The position numbers and the translations under genes were made by a program. Positions 32,629-41,604 of a DNA stretch of 50,744 bases are shown piece after piece. Under the pieces are notes generated by a model that was not told the origin of the DNA, did not search any database, and saw nothing but the letters and a program-made list of their open reading frames with translations. Origin of the DNA: an uncultured Eubacteriales bacterium (lineage in GTDB: Bacteria; Bacillota; Clostridia; Monoglobales; Monoglobaceae); NCBI GenBank assembly GCA_905198865.1, contig CAJKEB010000008.1, forward strand, positions 1-50,744, read 5' to 3'. Position 1 is the stretch's first letter. The number at the start of each line of letters is the position of its first letter.

Positions 32629-35600
32629 ATGAAAAGGAAAATTTTAGGACTGGCTGTACTGCTTGTGTGTATTTTGTGCATTGGTACAATAAGCGTATAT
32701 GCAACTGAAAATGCTATGTTTCCAATGGAGTATCTGAATATATCACAAGGTGTAAACGATGGTTACAGCCATTCAGGACGCCTTGCAATAGATATATATG
32801 GCAGAGATACAGGACAGGATGCTTTTTATGCTCCGTTCACAGGAACAATAAAAAAAACATATGGTACTGATCATGTTGTATGGTTTGAAAGTAACGAGCC
32901 TGTTCAATTTGCAGATGGTACAGTTGACTATATGACTATAATGTGTATGCATGACAATGATATAAGCGACCTATATGTTGGCAAGGTTATATCGCAGGGG
33001 GAACATTTTTTAACTGAAGGTACGGCAGGTAATGCAACAGGAAATCATATACATATCGAATGTGGCAGAGGACAGTTTACTGGTTCTGGTTGGTATCAAA
33101 ATAGCTATGGTAAATGGTGTATTAACAATGGTGTAATGCCCTATGATGCACTATTTTTGAGTAGCTCAACACAGGTTATAAATGGATATGGATACAACTG
33201 GAGATATTTAAATGTAAATCCACCTAGCAATCCAAGAATATCTTTAAGCAACAGAAGCCTTACGGTTGGTGAAACACTTACACTTACATATTCGGCGGAT
33301 AATGCAAATAATTACCGTATTGGATATACTGTTAATGGTGGAGACTTGCATGTTGTTGAAAAAGGTAACGAAACATCAGCACAGTTGACATTTAATGAAA
33401 AAGGAAATTATGTCATTCATGTTCAGTGCTTAAATTCCGCAGGCTCAGTCGATACAGAGTATGTGGGTTTTACCGTTAGTGAAAAACCTCTATTGCGCAG
33501 TTATGCTATAGCCAATACATACAAAAACGGGCATCTGTATTCGCTGTTTGATTTAGAATATGACTGGGACACGGCAAAAACACAGGTTGAAAACAAAGGA
33601 GGCTATTTGGCAACTATAACAAGTGAAGAAGAAAACGGTATTATCACCGACCTTCTTTCAAAGGGAAGCAAAAACCAATATTGGATTGGATATACCGATA
33701 AAGACAATGATGGCGTTTGGAAATGGATAACTGGCGAAGAGTCCGATTATTCAAACTGGGGAAATGGTGAACCTAACAACACTGGCGAAAACGGCTCAGA
33801 AAACTACGGAACGTATGCAAAATCGACAAAAAAATGGAATGATACTGTAAACAATATAAGTTCTGTGGGGGTGATATATGAGGCGGAAAATTTTACGCCA
33901 ACCGCTACCATATACAATAATAATATAAAATACGAATTATATGATTATGGTATGTCGTGGACGGAAGCAAAGCAATTTTGCGAGGATAGACATGGACATC
34001 TTGCAACAATCAATTCATCGGCAGAGGACAGCGCAATTGCTGAGCTTGTAAAAAAAGGACAGTGGGAGGATTATTGGATTGGATGCACCGATGAGGGACA
34101 TGAAGGAACATGGGAATGGATAACTGGAGAGAATTTTGATTATACAAATTGGAATTCGAGTGAACCGAATAATAGCGGTGGTATTGAACACTATGGCTCA
34201 TATGTGAAATCATCACTTAAATGGAATGATGCACCAAATATCAGGACGAAATACGGTATTATTGTTGAATATGATGACGAAGCATGGAACGGTTATCTCC
34301 CAAATAGCACAATAATTTATAATGATAGCGTACTCGCTGTTTACAACAGACCGTTCAGCTGGACAGAGGCACAGGAGTTTTGCCAGAGTGCAAGTGGAAA
34401 TTTGGTTACAATAGAAGATGCAGAAAAACAAAATGCTGTTGTTAATTTAGTTCGCAATGCAGGAAGCCATTTTTATATCGGCTACACAGACAAAGACAGT
34501 GAAGGTAATTGGAAATGGATAAGCGGCAAAAACAGTACATATACAAACTGGAACAGCGGTGAACCAAATAATTCTGACGGCAACGAAGATTATTGCGAAC
34601 TTAACGCACTGCAGGACGGAAAATGGAATGATATTGGCGGAGGCATCAGTTCAAGCATCTACCGAGGGTTCGTATTGGAAATAAATAATCTTGACTATGC
34701 AGCGGAAACGCAATTTAATGGAAATACATATTATAGATTTGATAATCCTATACCTTGGACAGAAGCAAAAGCTTATTGCGAAATGTTAGGCGGTCATTTG
34801 ATTTCAATTGCTTCAGAAGAGGAAAATACCGCCATGAAGGAATTTATTTCAGACGGAGCTAAAAGTTGTTACTGGCTTGGCTATACTGATTATGCAAAAG
34901 AGGGCAGTTATGTTTGGATAGATGGAACTGACAGTACATATTCAAATTGGAATGTTAGCAACAATGAACCTAATAACGCTTTTATGAGTGAGAATTATGC
35001 GACAATATTAAAATCGGGTTTGTGGAATGATTTAAGAAATTCAGAATTTACTAATTGCGGTTTTATATGTGAAATTGAAGCAGATGAACCTGAGACTACA
35101 CCCACACCGACACCAGAGCCTGATGAACCCACACCACCTGTCACAGACGGTGCTATAGTTAAAGTGTCATCTGGTGCTGCATCTGCAGGTAACACTGTTG
35201 ATATTATAGTTGATTTATCTGGCAATGAAGGTTTTGCAAATCTTGGAATACAGATAGGTTATGATTCAGATGCATTAACCTTAATTTCTGCATCAAATAA
35301 TTCTGACGTGGGAGCTACCTATACTTCGGCACAGAACATATCTGCAAACCCTTTCAATATGGGTTGGGACAGCACAAGCAATGTATCATACAACGGTACG
35401 CTTGCCACACTTACATTCAAGGTAAACGACAATACCGCTGACGGTACATATCCGATTACCGTAAGCTACTACAAGGGCATTGGCGGCAATTATACGGACG
35501 GCGAGGATGTAAACTATGACGCTGATTTCAATTCTCTTGGCTTAAACTATGTAAACGGTGCAATAACCGTTTCAAGCCATATTGCAGGTGACATAAACGG

Positions 35601-35772
35601 TGATGGCAAGGTAAATAATCAGGACGGAACATTCCTGCTCAGACATCTTGCAGGTTGGAACGTAAATGTTGACGAATCCGCATTGGATGTGAACGGTGAC
35701 GGCAAAGTTAACAATCAAGATGGAACGGTACTCCTTCGCTATCTTGCAGGATGGTCAATAAACATACAATAA
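32629..35772 (+). CDS. Secreted M23-like, C-type lectin, cohesin and dockerin protein
   Basis: Modular extracellular protein of 1047 residues. A signal peptide covers 1-25. An M23/LytM-like domain spans about 30-170, with H48SGRLAID and H140-I-H142; metal ligands seem present but spaced unusually. An Ig-like domain lies at about 200-285. Four C-type-lectin-like domains begin near 300, 431, 564 and 697, each with WIGYTD-type, EPNN and KWND or LWND segments. A Thr/Pro linker at 822-842 precedes a cohesin at about 844-980 and a two-repeat dockerin at about 984-1047 (DINGDGKVNNQD, DVNGDGKVNNQD). There is no LPxTG. EPN is the classical mannose-type calcium site. The protein probably binds glycans and assembles by cohesin-dockerin contacts. 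Confidence 0.85.
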   Translation: MKRKILGLAVLLVCILCIGTISVYATENAMFPMEYLNISQGVNDGYSHSGRLAIDIYGRDTGQDAFYAPFTGTIKKTYGTDHVVWFESNEPVQFADGTVDYMTIMCMHDNDISDLYVGKVISQGEHFLTEGTAGNATGNHIHIECGRGQFTGSGWYQNSYGKWCINNGVMPYDALFLSSSTQVINGYGYNWRYLNVNPPSNPRISLSNRSLTVGETLTLTYSADNANNYRIGYTVNGGDLHVVEKGNETSAQLTFNEKGNYVIHVQCLNSAGSVDTEYVGFTVSEKPLLRSYAIANTYKNGHLYSLFDLEYDWDTAKTQVENKGGYLATITSEEENGIITDLLSKGSKNQYWIGYTDKDNDGVWKWITGEESDYSNWGNGEPNNTGENGSENYGTYAKSTKKWNDTVNNISSVGVIYEAENFTPTATIYNNNIKYELYDYGMSWTEAKQFCEDRHGHLATINSSAEDSAIAELVKKGQWEDYWIGCTDEGHEGTWEWITGENFDYTNWNSSEPNNSGGIEHYGSYVKSSLKWNDAPNIRTKYGIIVEYDDEAWNGYLPNSTIIYNDSVLAVYNRPFSWTEAQEFCQSASGNLVTIEDAEKQNAVVNLVRNAGSHFYIGYTDKDSEGNWKWISGKNSTYTNWNSGEPNNSDGNEDYCELNALQDGKWNDIGGGISSSIYRGFVLEINNLDYAAETQFNGNTYYRFDNPIPWTEAKAYCEMLGGHLISIASEEENTAMKEFISDGAKSCYWLGYTDYAKEGSYVWIDGTDSTYSNWNVSNNEPNNAFMSENYATILKSGLWNDLRNSEFTNCGFICEIEADEPETTPTPTPEPDEPTPPVTDGAIVKVSSGAASAGNTVDIIVDLSGNEGFANLGIQIGYDSDALTLISASNNSDVGATYTSAQNISANPFNMGWDSTSNVSYNGTLATLTFKVNDNTADGTYPITVSYYKGIGGNYTDGEDVNYDADFNSLGLNYVNGAITVSSHIAGDINGDGKVNNQDGTFLLRHLAGWNVNVDESALDVNGDGKVNNQDGTVLLRYLAGWSINIQ

Positions 35773-35785
35773 GGAGGCGTAGAAC

Positions 35786-37030
35786 ATGAAAAGAATTATA
35801 TCATTTAGTGTAATATGTGCTATGCTTATTTCCTTGCTTGTGATTCCAGCTCATGCGGCAGGAATGACCGTGAGTGTTGGAACTGCAACCTGCTCTGCCG
35901 GTGAATCGGTGTCAATTCCGATTACATTGTCAGGAAATTCGGGTTTTGCAAATCTCGGCATTGAGATTGAATATGACATCTCGGCACTAACACTGACAAA
36001 TGTAACAGCAGGTCAAACAGGCGCAACATATACAGCGGCGCAGAGCATTACAATAAATCCATATAACATGGGCTGGGATAGCACAAGTAACAATACCTTC
36101 AACGGTACGATTGCTACCCTTGAATTTGATGTGTCAAGCTCTGCCTCGGGCAGTTATCCCATCAAGGTAAGTTATTATAAGGGACGTGACGGTGGCTACG
36201 AGGACGGATCGGATGTAAATTATGACGAGGATTTTGCTCCGCTGAACCTCATATACGAGAATGGAGCAATAACTGTCAGCGGCAGTTCGATTGTTCCTCC
36301 TTCTGTTGAACCTGACCCGTCAGGGATGTTTGTAAAGGCTGGCATGGTGACAGGCGGCACAGGTGACACGGTGTCAGTTCCAATAACGCTCTCAAACAAT
36401 ACAGGCTTTTCTAATCTTGGCATTGAGGTCGGATATGATAACAGCGTACTGACGTTGAAAAATGTCGTAAGCAATCAGACGGGCGCAACATATACAGCGG
36501 CGCAGAACATATCAACAAATCCATACAGCATGGGCTGGGATAGCACGAGTAATAATACTTTTAATGGTACAATTGCTACTCTTGAATTCGAGATAGCGGC
36601 AGGAGCTGCATCGGGAAATTATCCTATAACGATAAGCTTCTACAAGGGACGTGATGGCAGTTACGAGGACGGTTCGGATGTCAACTATGACGAGAACTTT
36701 AGCTCGCTCAACCTCTCCTATGTGACAGGTTATGTGACAATTTCAGCCGGAAACGCACCAAACAAGAGTATATCCGTCAAGGATGTTCAGAACAGTGATC
36801 TGTTGACATTTAAAGCTGATTTGAAATCAAACGAACAGATTACTGGAATTGCTATTGCAGCAGTATATGATATTGATGGTATGCTTATTGCTGTAAAACA
36901 GTATGACGCAGCTTCGGAAGTGCCATTCACTTTCTCTGATGTTCAGAATGCTGCAAAGATCAAGGTGTTCTGGTGGGACAGTATTGGCGGCATGACGCCG
37001 CAAGCCAAAACTAAAACTGTGAGTTTGTAA
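35786..37030 (+). CDS. Secreted two-cohesin scaffold protein
   Basis: Protein of 414 residues with a signal peptide (ISFSVICAMLISLLVIPAHA). Two closely similar cohesin domains follow at about 26-165 and 180-325 (GFANLGIEIEYD, MGWDSTSNNTFNGTIATLEF, GSDVNYDE), then a C-terminal beta domain of about 85 residues (ISVKDVQNSDLLTFKADLKS). There is no dockerin, LPxTG or C-terminal membrane helix. Both cohesins resemble the one in the preceding protein. It starts 13 bases after that gene with AAGGAGG upstream, so it is co-expressed, and it is an obvious candidate partner for the neighbour's dockerin. Confidence 0.88.
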   Translation: MKRIISFSVICAMLISLLVIPAHAAGMTVSVGTATCSAGESVSIPITLSGNSGFANLGIEIEYDISALTLTNVTAGQTGATYTAAQSITINPYNMGWDSTSNNTFNGTIATLEFDVSSSASGSYPIKVSYYKGRDGGYEDGSDVNYDEDFAPLNLIYENGAITVSGSSIVPPSVEPDPSGMFVKAGMVTGGTGDTVSVPITLSNNTGFSNLGIEVGYDNSVLTLKNVVSNQTGATYTAAQNISTNPYSMGWDSTSNNTFNGTIATLEFEIAAGAASGNYPITISFYKGRDGSYEDGSDVNYDENFSSLNLSYVTGYVTISAGNAPNKSISVKDVQNSDLLTFKADLKSNEQITGIAIAAVYDIDGMLIAVKQYDAASEVPFTFSDVQNAAKIKVFWWDSIGGMTPQAKTKTVSL

Positions 37031-37099
37031 AGAACCTATGTGCTAAATGCGGAGTTTCTTATAATATTCATCTATAGCACTGTGGTTACTATATAAGAG

Positions 37100-37153
37100 G
37101 GACTGCTGAAAGGGGCATTAAATATATGTCTCTTTTACAGCAGTTCTTTTTAT
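37100..37153 (+). terminator. Long terminator after the lectin/cohesin operon
   Basis: GGACTGCTG (37100-37108) pairs with CAGCAGTTC (37138-37146), and inside it AAAGGGGCA pairs with TGTCTCTTT, giving an extended stem followed by TTTTTAT. It separates the switched operon from the defence operon. Confidence 0.85.
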
Positions 37154-37271
37154 ATAGAAATTTTTTTAATTCGATACAAAAAGGTTAGTAAAATGTATCT
37201 GACAAATCATTAAAAATAAAGGTATCGCAATATTTATAATTGAATAATCAACAAAAATCATTGCAATACTA

Positions 37272-37300
37272 TTGAAAAATTAAAGAAATAATGTTATAAT
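37272..37300 (+). promoter_or_regulatory. Promoter of the defence operon
   Basis: TTGAAA (37272-37277) and TATAAT (37295-37300) with a 17-base spacer. Two GCAATA-type half sites lie just upstream (about 37226 and 37262) and could be operators for the small Xre-type protein coded next. Confidence 0.75.
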
Positions 37301-37333
37301 ATAATTAATTCGATAAAATAGGGGTGCATCGTT

Positions 37334-37537
37334 ATGTCAGTGAGTTATAAAAGACTTTGGAAATTGTTAATTGACAAGGACTTGAAGAAAAAGGATCTTG
37401 CTCGTATAGCAAACATAAGTAACTACACAATAGGAAAACTTAATAAAAGCGAAAACGTGACAACGGATATACTTGTGAAAATATGTAAGGCACTTGAATG
37501 TAGGATTGAAGATATTATGGAGATTGTAGAAGATTAA
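37334..37537 (+). CDS. Small Xre-family regulator
   Basis: Helix-turn-helix protein of 67 residues (YKRLWKLLIDKDLKKKDLARI, then SNYTIGKLNKSENVTTDILVKICKALEC). This matches the short Cro/Xre regulators often placed at the head of restriction and defence operons. It begins 34 bases after the promoter with a GGGGTG site. It is followed after 23 bases by the helicase gene and probably autoregulates the operon, delaying restriction until methylation is established. That role is inferred from position. Confidence 0.85.
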   Translation: MSVSYKRLWKLLIDKDLKKKDLARIANISNYTIGKLNKSENVTTDILVKICKALECRIEDIMEIVED

Positions 37538-37560
37538 ACTAAACAAACGAGGATTATTTT

Positions 37561-40212
37561 ATGATGCTAACACCGTTTCACGCATATTATACAGCAATGA
37601 AACTGAATATGCTTCAAGACGAGGACTCGCTTCTCCCTGTGTTTGCCGAGGGCAATATCGCTGTGTACCCTTATCAGGTTGCGGCTGCTCGTTTTGCTGT
37701 CCGCAATCCTTATCAAAAGGGCGTAATACTCTGCGATGAAGCAGGAATGGGTAAAAGTTATGAAGCAATGCTTGTCATTTCACAGAGTTGGTATGAGGGC
37801 AAAAATAATATTTTAATCGCCATACCGAACCCCGATTTACTTGTTCAGTGGACTGAAATGATTGATGAAAAGTACAGCATACCGTACATTGTAATGAATA
37901 ATGCAGAATGCATAATGCAGAAATTAACCGCATTTGACGGGATTGTGTTTGTTACCAATGACTTCATAGCGCAGAATATAGACGAATTTGATAAGATAAA
38001 TTGGGATATTATTGTTTTTGAAGAAGCAAATGTCCTTTCATCTGTGTATCAAGATGAAAATACATTTATGGGCGCAAGCGGAAGCAAGCAGGCAAAGCTG
38101 TTAAAGAAGTTTTCAAAAAACACATTTAAAATTCTTCTTACAGGTACGCCTATTGAGAAAAATATAATGGATTTATACGGACTTATATATTTTATTGATG
38201 AGGAGCTTCTGCCCGATCCTAATACATATATGAAAAGGTATTTAAGAAAGCCGGAGAACTACCCAGAGCTTGCGGGCAAAGTGAGCAAGTATTGTTTCAG
38301 AACTCTGCGTTCTCAGGCAAAGCAGTATGCAAAAATCCCCGAAAGACTGCATATAACACTTGAATATGAAGCAAGTGAAAAAGAGAAAGAATTATATAAT
38401 TTGCTGTTTGCGTATATAGAAAAGCCGGATAAAATCGCTTTTCCGCAAATGGAACAATACGACTTGGCTCTTATGCTGTTAGGTCTGCTGTCCTCATCAA
38501 CGGCGGCGATAAAGGCAAGCCTGAAGAAAGTCGTAAAACGACTTTCCAATGCAGAATTAACAATGCAGAATGCAGAAATAGAGAAATTGAGCGCAATTTT
38601 AGCATTGGCGGAAGAAATAAAAACAGATACCAAAACGAAGCTTCTCATAACGGCTCTTGATAAGCTGTTTCCGCTGCTTAAAAGATTAGGTGCAAACCTA
38701 AAAGCGGTTATATTTACGGAAAGTGTTGAAACACAAAAATATCTTTACGGTTTGCTCAAGGATAAATACAAAACACTTGTATATAACGGTCAGTCCAATG
38801 TGGATTATACGGTAATTAAGCAATTCAAAGAGGACGGAGAAATTCTTATCTCCACCGACAACGGCGCAAAGGGATATAACTTAGAGGAAAGCTCGCTTGT
38901 CGTGAATTACGATCTGCTCTATAACACGCTGAAAATGGAACAGCGGATTGATAGAATACACAGAATAAATCAGCAAAACGATTGTATTGTGCTGTCCTTT
39001 ATAAATAAAGAGAATTTCGCCGATGTCCGCAAACTGGAGCTTGTGTCTAAACGACATATTCTTTCCGATGGCGTGTTTGGTGTATCGGATGCGGTAATAG
39101 GCGGCTTTTGTGATGATTTGGATAAGGCGATAAAAAGTCTTAACGCAAGAACAAAGGCACAGGTTGAAAAAGATTATCAGGCAACGCTGGCACAAAATGA
39201 AGATGAAAACAGACATATTGTAGAGTCTGCCGAGGACATTCTCTTTACCACCTTTACAAAGGAATTATCTGATAAAATAAAGATAACACCGCAATATGTG
39301 GAAGAAAAATCAAAAGCGGTCAATGATGAGCTGTGGGAGCTTACAAGATATTATTTTGAGGAATACAACAAAACCCATGATGACTGCTGTTTTGAAATAA
39401 ATCAGAATAACAGAACGATAAAGGCAACAAATTACGCACAACTCCCCCATTTGTTTTATTATCCTACAAACAGCGGTAATAAAGCGTATAAGGCGATTAA
39501 AGAATTTAAAAAGCTATCACTGTTGTCTCCGTTGTCAAAGGGTATAACCTTTAATATCGGCTGTTCCGATTACGGCAATATAATGATTAATGCAGAAATG
39601 ATAATGCAGAATGCAGAAATAAAACTGCCCTGCAAAATCGCACTTTATCTGATAAAGATATATGCCGGCGGAAGTGAAATTAAAAGTATTCCGGTGCTTG
39701 TGGGTGTGACAGATGATAACAAAATTTTATTACATAGCGAGTGTGAGAATATTCTGAACAGTCCTGTGTATTCATTTGAGGAGCAGGGTGACAGAAAGCC
39801 GTATTGGTTAAAGTCGGAAAAATTTGACAAGATGGACGGGCTTGTAAACCTTGATGAATATGTAAAAAAGGAAGAAGAAAAATTGACGCCGATGCAGCAT
39901 GAAGAAATTGACAGAATGAAGCTTGCGGCAGCAAACAAGAAAAACAGTTTACAGCACTCTCTTGACGGTATTGAGCTTGATATGAAGCAGGCAGAGAAAG
40001 AAAAGGAGAGCGTGAGGTCGGACAGGCTGAAGCTATTGATGATAGAACGAAAAATATCGGCTTTAAAAAATGAGCTGTTAAAGAAAAAAGAAGGTCTGTT
40101 CTTTGATGAAATGCAGATTGATGTGGATTTAGAGAATAAAATAAACGAATTTTTAGGCAGAGAAAAAATTACGGCAAAAGCCGCAAGACAATTTGTTGTG
40201 GAGGTAAATTGA
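37561..40212 (+). CDS. SNF2-like DEAD/DEAH helicase of the defence operon
   Basis: Superfamily 2 ATPase of 883 residues. Walker A GMGKS is at 62-66 (DEAGMGKSYEA), the motif II position reads FEEAN at 153-157 instead of DEAH, TGTPIEKN is motif III, and QRIDRIHRINQ near 460-470 is motif VI. A C-terminal half of unknown fold includes a strong coiled coil at about 770-850. Three short repeats of the AATGCAGAAT type lie inside the coding sequence and insert peptides such as NAEMIMQNAEIKL. It is probably a translocase working with the restriction system downstream. It does not match DISARM, since DrmB-like and DrmC-like genes are absent. Confidence 0.85.
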   Translation: MMLTPFHAYYTAMKLNMLQDEDSLLPVFAEGNIAVYPYQVAAARFAVRNPYQKGVILCDEAGMGKSYEAMLVISQSWYEGKNNILIAIPNPDLLVQWTEMIDEKYSIPYIVMNNAECIMQKLTAFDGIVFVTNDFIAQNIDEFDKINWDIIVFEEANVLSSVYQDENTFMGASGSKQAKLLKKFSKNTFKILLTGTPIEKNIMDLYGLIYFIDEELLPDPNTYMKRYLRKPENYPELAGKVSKYCFRTLRSQAKQYAKIPERLHITLEYEASEKEKELYNLLFAYIEKPDKIAFPQMEQYDLALMLLGLLSSSTAAIKASLKKVVKRLSNAELTMQNAEIEKLSAILALAEEIKTDTKTKLLITALDKLFPLLKRLGANLKAVIFTESVETQKYLYGLLKDKYKTLVYNGQSNVDYTVIKQFKEDGEILISTDNGAKGYNLEESSLVVNYDLLYNTLKMEQRIDRIHRINQQNDCIVLSFINKENFADVRKLELVSKRHILSDGVFGVSDAVIGGFCDDLDKAIKSLNARTKAQVEKDYQATLAQNEDENRHIVESAEDILFTTFTKELSDKIKITPQYVEEKSKAVNDELWELTRYYFEEYNKTHDDCCFEINQNNRTIKATNYAQLPHLFYYPTNSGNKAYKAIKEFKKLSLLSPLSKGITFNIGCSDYGNIMINAEMIMQNAEIKLPCKIALYLIKIYAGGSEIKSIPVLVGVTDDNKILLHSECENILNSPVYSFEEQGDRKPYWLKSEKFDKMDGLVNLDEYVKKEEEKLTPMQHEEIDRMKLAAANKKNSLQHSLDGIELDMKQAEKEKESVRSDRLKLLMIERKISALKNELLKKKEGLFFDEMQIDVDLENKINEFLGREKITAKAARQFVVEVN
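37900..37925 (+). repeat. AATGCAGAAT repeat copy 1 inside the helicase gene
   Basis: AATGCAGAATGCATAATGCAG followed by AAATT, coding NAECIMQKL. Related copies are at 38548 and 39589. Confidence 0.6.
38548..38580 (+). repeat. AATGCAGAAT repeat copy 2 inside the helicase gene
   Basis: Three AATGCAGAA-type units, AATGCAGAATTAAC, AATGCAGAATGC and AGAAATA, coding NAELTMQNAEIEKL in frame. Confidence 0.6.
39589..39620 (+). repeat. AATGCAGAAT repeat copy 3 inside the helicase gene
   Basis: AATGCAGAAATGAT, AATGCAGAATGC and AGAAAT, coding NAEMIMQNAEIKL. The order of units matches copy 2. Confidence 0.6.
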
Positions 40213-40213
40213 A

Positions 40214-40654
40214 TTGGAACAGAACAAAGATAATGCAAAAGATAGTTTTGAATGGAAATCACTTAATGCAATTTGGAAATCCTGTTCACCTGAACAACGA
40301 TTTATGCTAAAATCAGATTTTGAAATTGTCGCAAAGTTTATCAAAAAACATACTTATCACAAATGTTCTGATTCTGCCAACGATGATTACGCATATTTGA
40401 ATAGTATATCTGACGAGGCAAAACAATTTGTAATATCTGTTGTGGATGAAGGAGAAAAAAACATTTATCATAGTGTTATGGCTATTTTAAATAATAAATC
40501 TAACTTAAGTGAGAAGGAGCTTAAGGAGTATTATTTTAATAAATACGGTAGCAAAAGACCGTATTTGTTAGAAAATACATCTTTGGTATGTGAAGTGATA
40601 AGCCTTTGTTGGCATAAGTTTCACTCAAAGAGAATATCTACTCAAACAAAATAA
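40214..40654 (+). CDS. Hypothetical helical protein in the defence operon
   Basis: Protein of 146 residues, charged and mostly helical (FEWKSLNAIWKSCSPEQRF, SEKELKEYYFNKYGSKRPY), with no recognised motif or membrane segment. The start is TTG 40214, nine bases after GGAGG, just beyond the helicase stop. It lies in the defence operon between the helicase and the SH3 protein, so an accessory role there is the only clue. Confidence 0.6.
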   Translation: MEQNKDNAKDSFEWKSLNAIWKSCSPEQRFMLKSDFEIVAKFIKKHTYHKCSDSANDDYAYLNSISDEAKQFVISVVDEGEKNIYHSVMAILNNKSNLSEKELKEYYFNKYGSKRPYLLENTSLVCEVISLCWHKFHSKRISTQTK

Positions 40655-40668
40655 CAGGAGGATAATTT

Positions 40669-41604
40669 ATGTGGTTTGATAACCCTGCTCTGAAAGATAT
40701 TGAAAGAATTAATAACTTACATAAAAATATAATAAAATCACCGGTATCGGAAACAATGACGGCAATTAACCAAAGGCAAGCTGTATTTCAAAATATGGCA
40801 GGTGCATTAACGAGTCCGGAATTTCAATCGGCTTTGGCACAAGCTAATAGGATAAATCAAATAGTATCCGCTACTGAGATTTTAAAAAATATAGGAGTCG
40901 CCAGCTTACCAGCTACGACTATAAAATCACCCGTAATGGAGGCAATACGCAGTTATACATTGTCATTTTCATCAGCTAATATTGCAAAAAAAATGTTTGA
41001 TTCTGCTGATGTGTTTAGGAACTATACTTCTGTAGTTGATAGAGTAATGATAAGTCCTGTGGTCGAAGCTTTACAATCATTAACTAAGTTTGATTATAGT
41101 ATATTAAAAACTTGCAATGTTGACATTGATGATGTAGAAATATGTGAGGATGGCATTTCAGTTAATGATGAAACGCTGACAGTTCAAGAAATACAAGAAA
41201 ATATTTTAGACTCTGTAAAAGAACTATTAGCAGGAATTGATGTAAAAAACATAGGTATTGCGGTAAAGAAAAAACTTAGTGTATTTATAACATTTTTAGA
41301 GATTATACTTACTTTATACGGAGCAGTAGGAATGTGCAACGATATTAATGAACACGTTATTACTCCAATAGTTCGAGAAATGCACGAAACAGAGATAATA
41401 GAATATGTCAAGGTTGAAAGGGCGTATATAAGAGAAGAACCTAATTCCAAATCCAAAACTATGTGTGAAATATTATACGCTGAACCGGTAGAAATAATAG
41501 AAGAGATAAAGTTTTGGAGAAAAATAAAATATTGCGACAATGGCAAAGAGATTATCGGTTGGATTTCAAAAATCAGTATAGGAACGGAGGATGAAATAAA
41601 ATGA
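40669..41604 (+). CDS. Membrane-linked protein with C-terminal bacterial SH3 domain
   Basis: Protein of 311 residues. The N-terminal two thirds are helical with no known family. A hydrophobic helix lies at about 200-222 (KLSVFITFLEIILTLYGAVG). The last 60 residues look like a bacterial SH3 domain (VKVERAYIREEPNSKSKTMC, then EIKFWRKIKY and GWISK). It has AGGAGG nine bases before the ATG, and its stop overlaps the Mod start (ATGA). It may sense or anchor at the membrane for the defence module, but this is speculative. Confidence 0.65.
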   Translation: MWFDNPALKDIERINNLHKNIIKSPVSETMTAINQRQAVFQNMAGALTSPEFQSALAQANRINQIVSATEILKNIGVASLPATTIKSPVMEAIRSYTLSFSSANIAKKMFDSADVFRNYTSVVDRVMISPVVEALQSLTKFDYSILKTCNVDIDDVEICEDGISVNDETLTVQEIQENILDSVKELLAGIDVKNIGIAVKKKLSVFITFLEIILTLYGAVGMCNDINEHVITPIVREMHETEIIEYVKVERAYIREEPNSKSKTMCEILYAEPVEIIEEIKFWRKIKYCDNGKEIIGWISKISIGTEDEIK

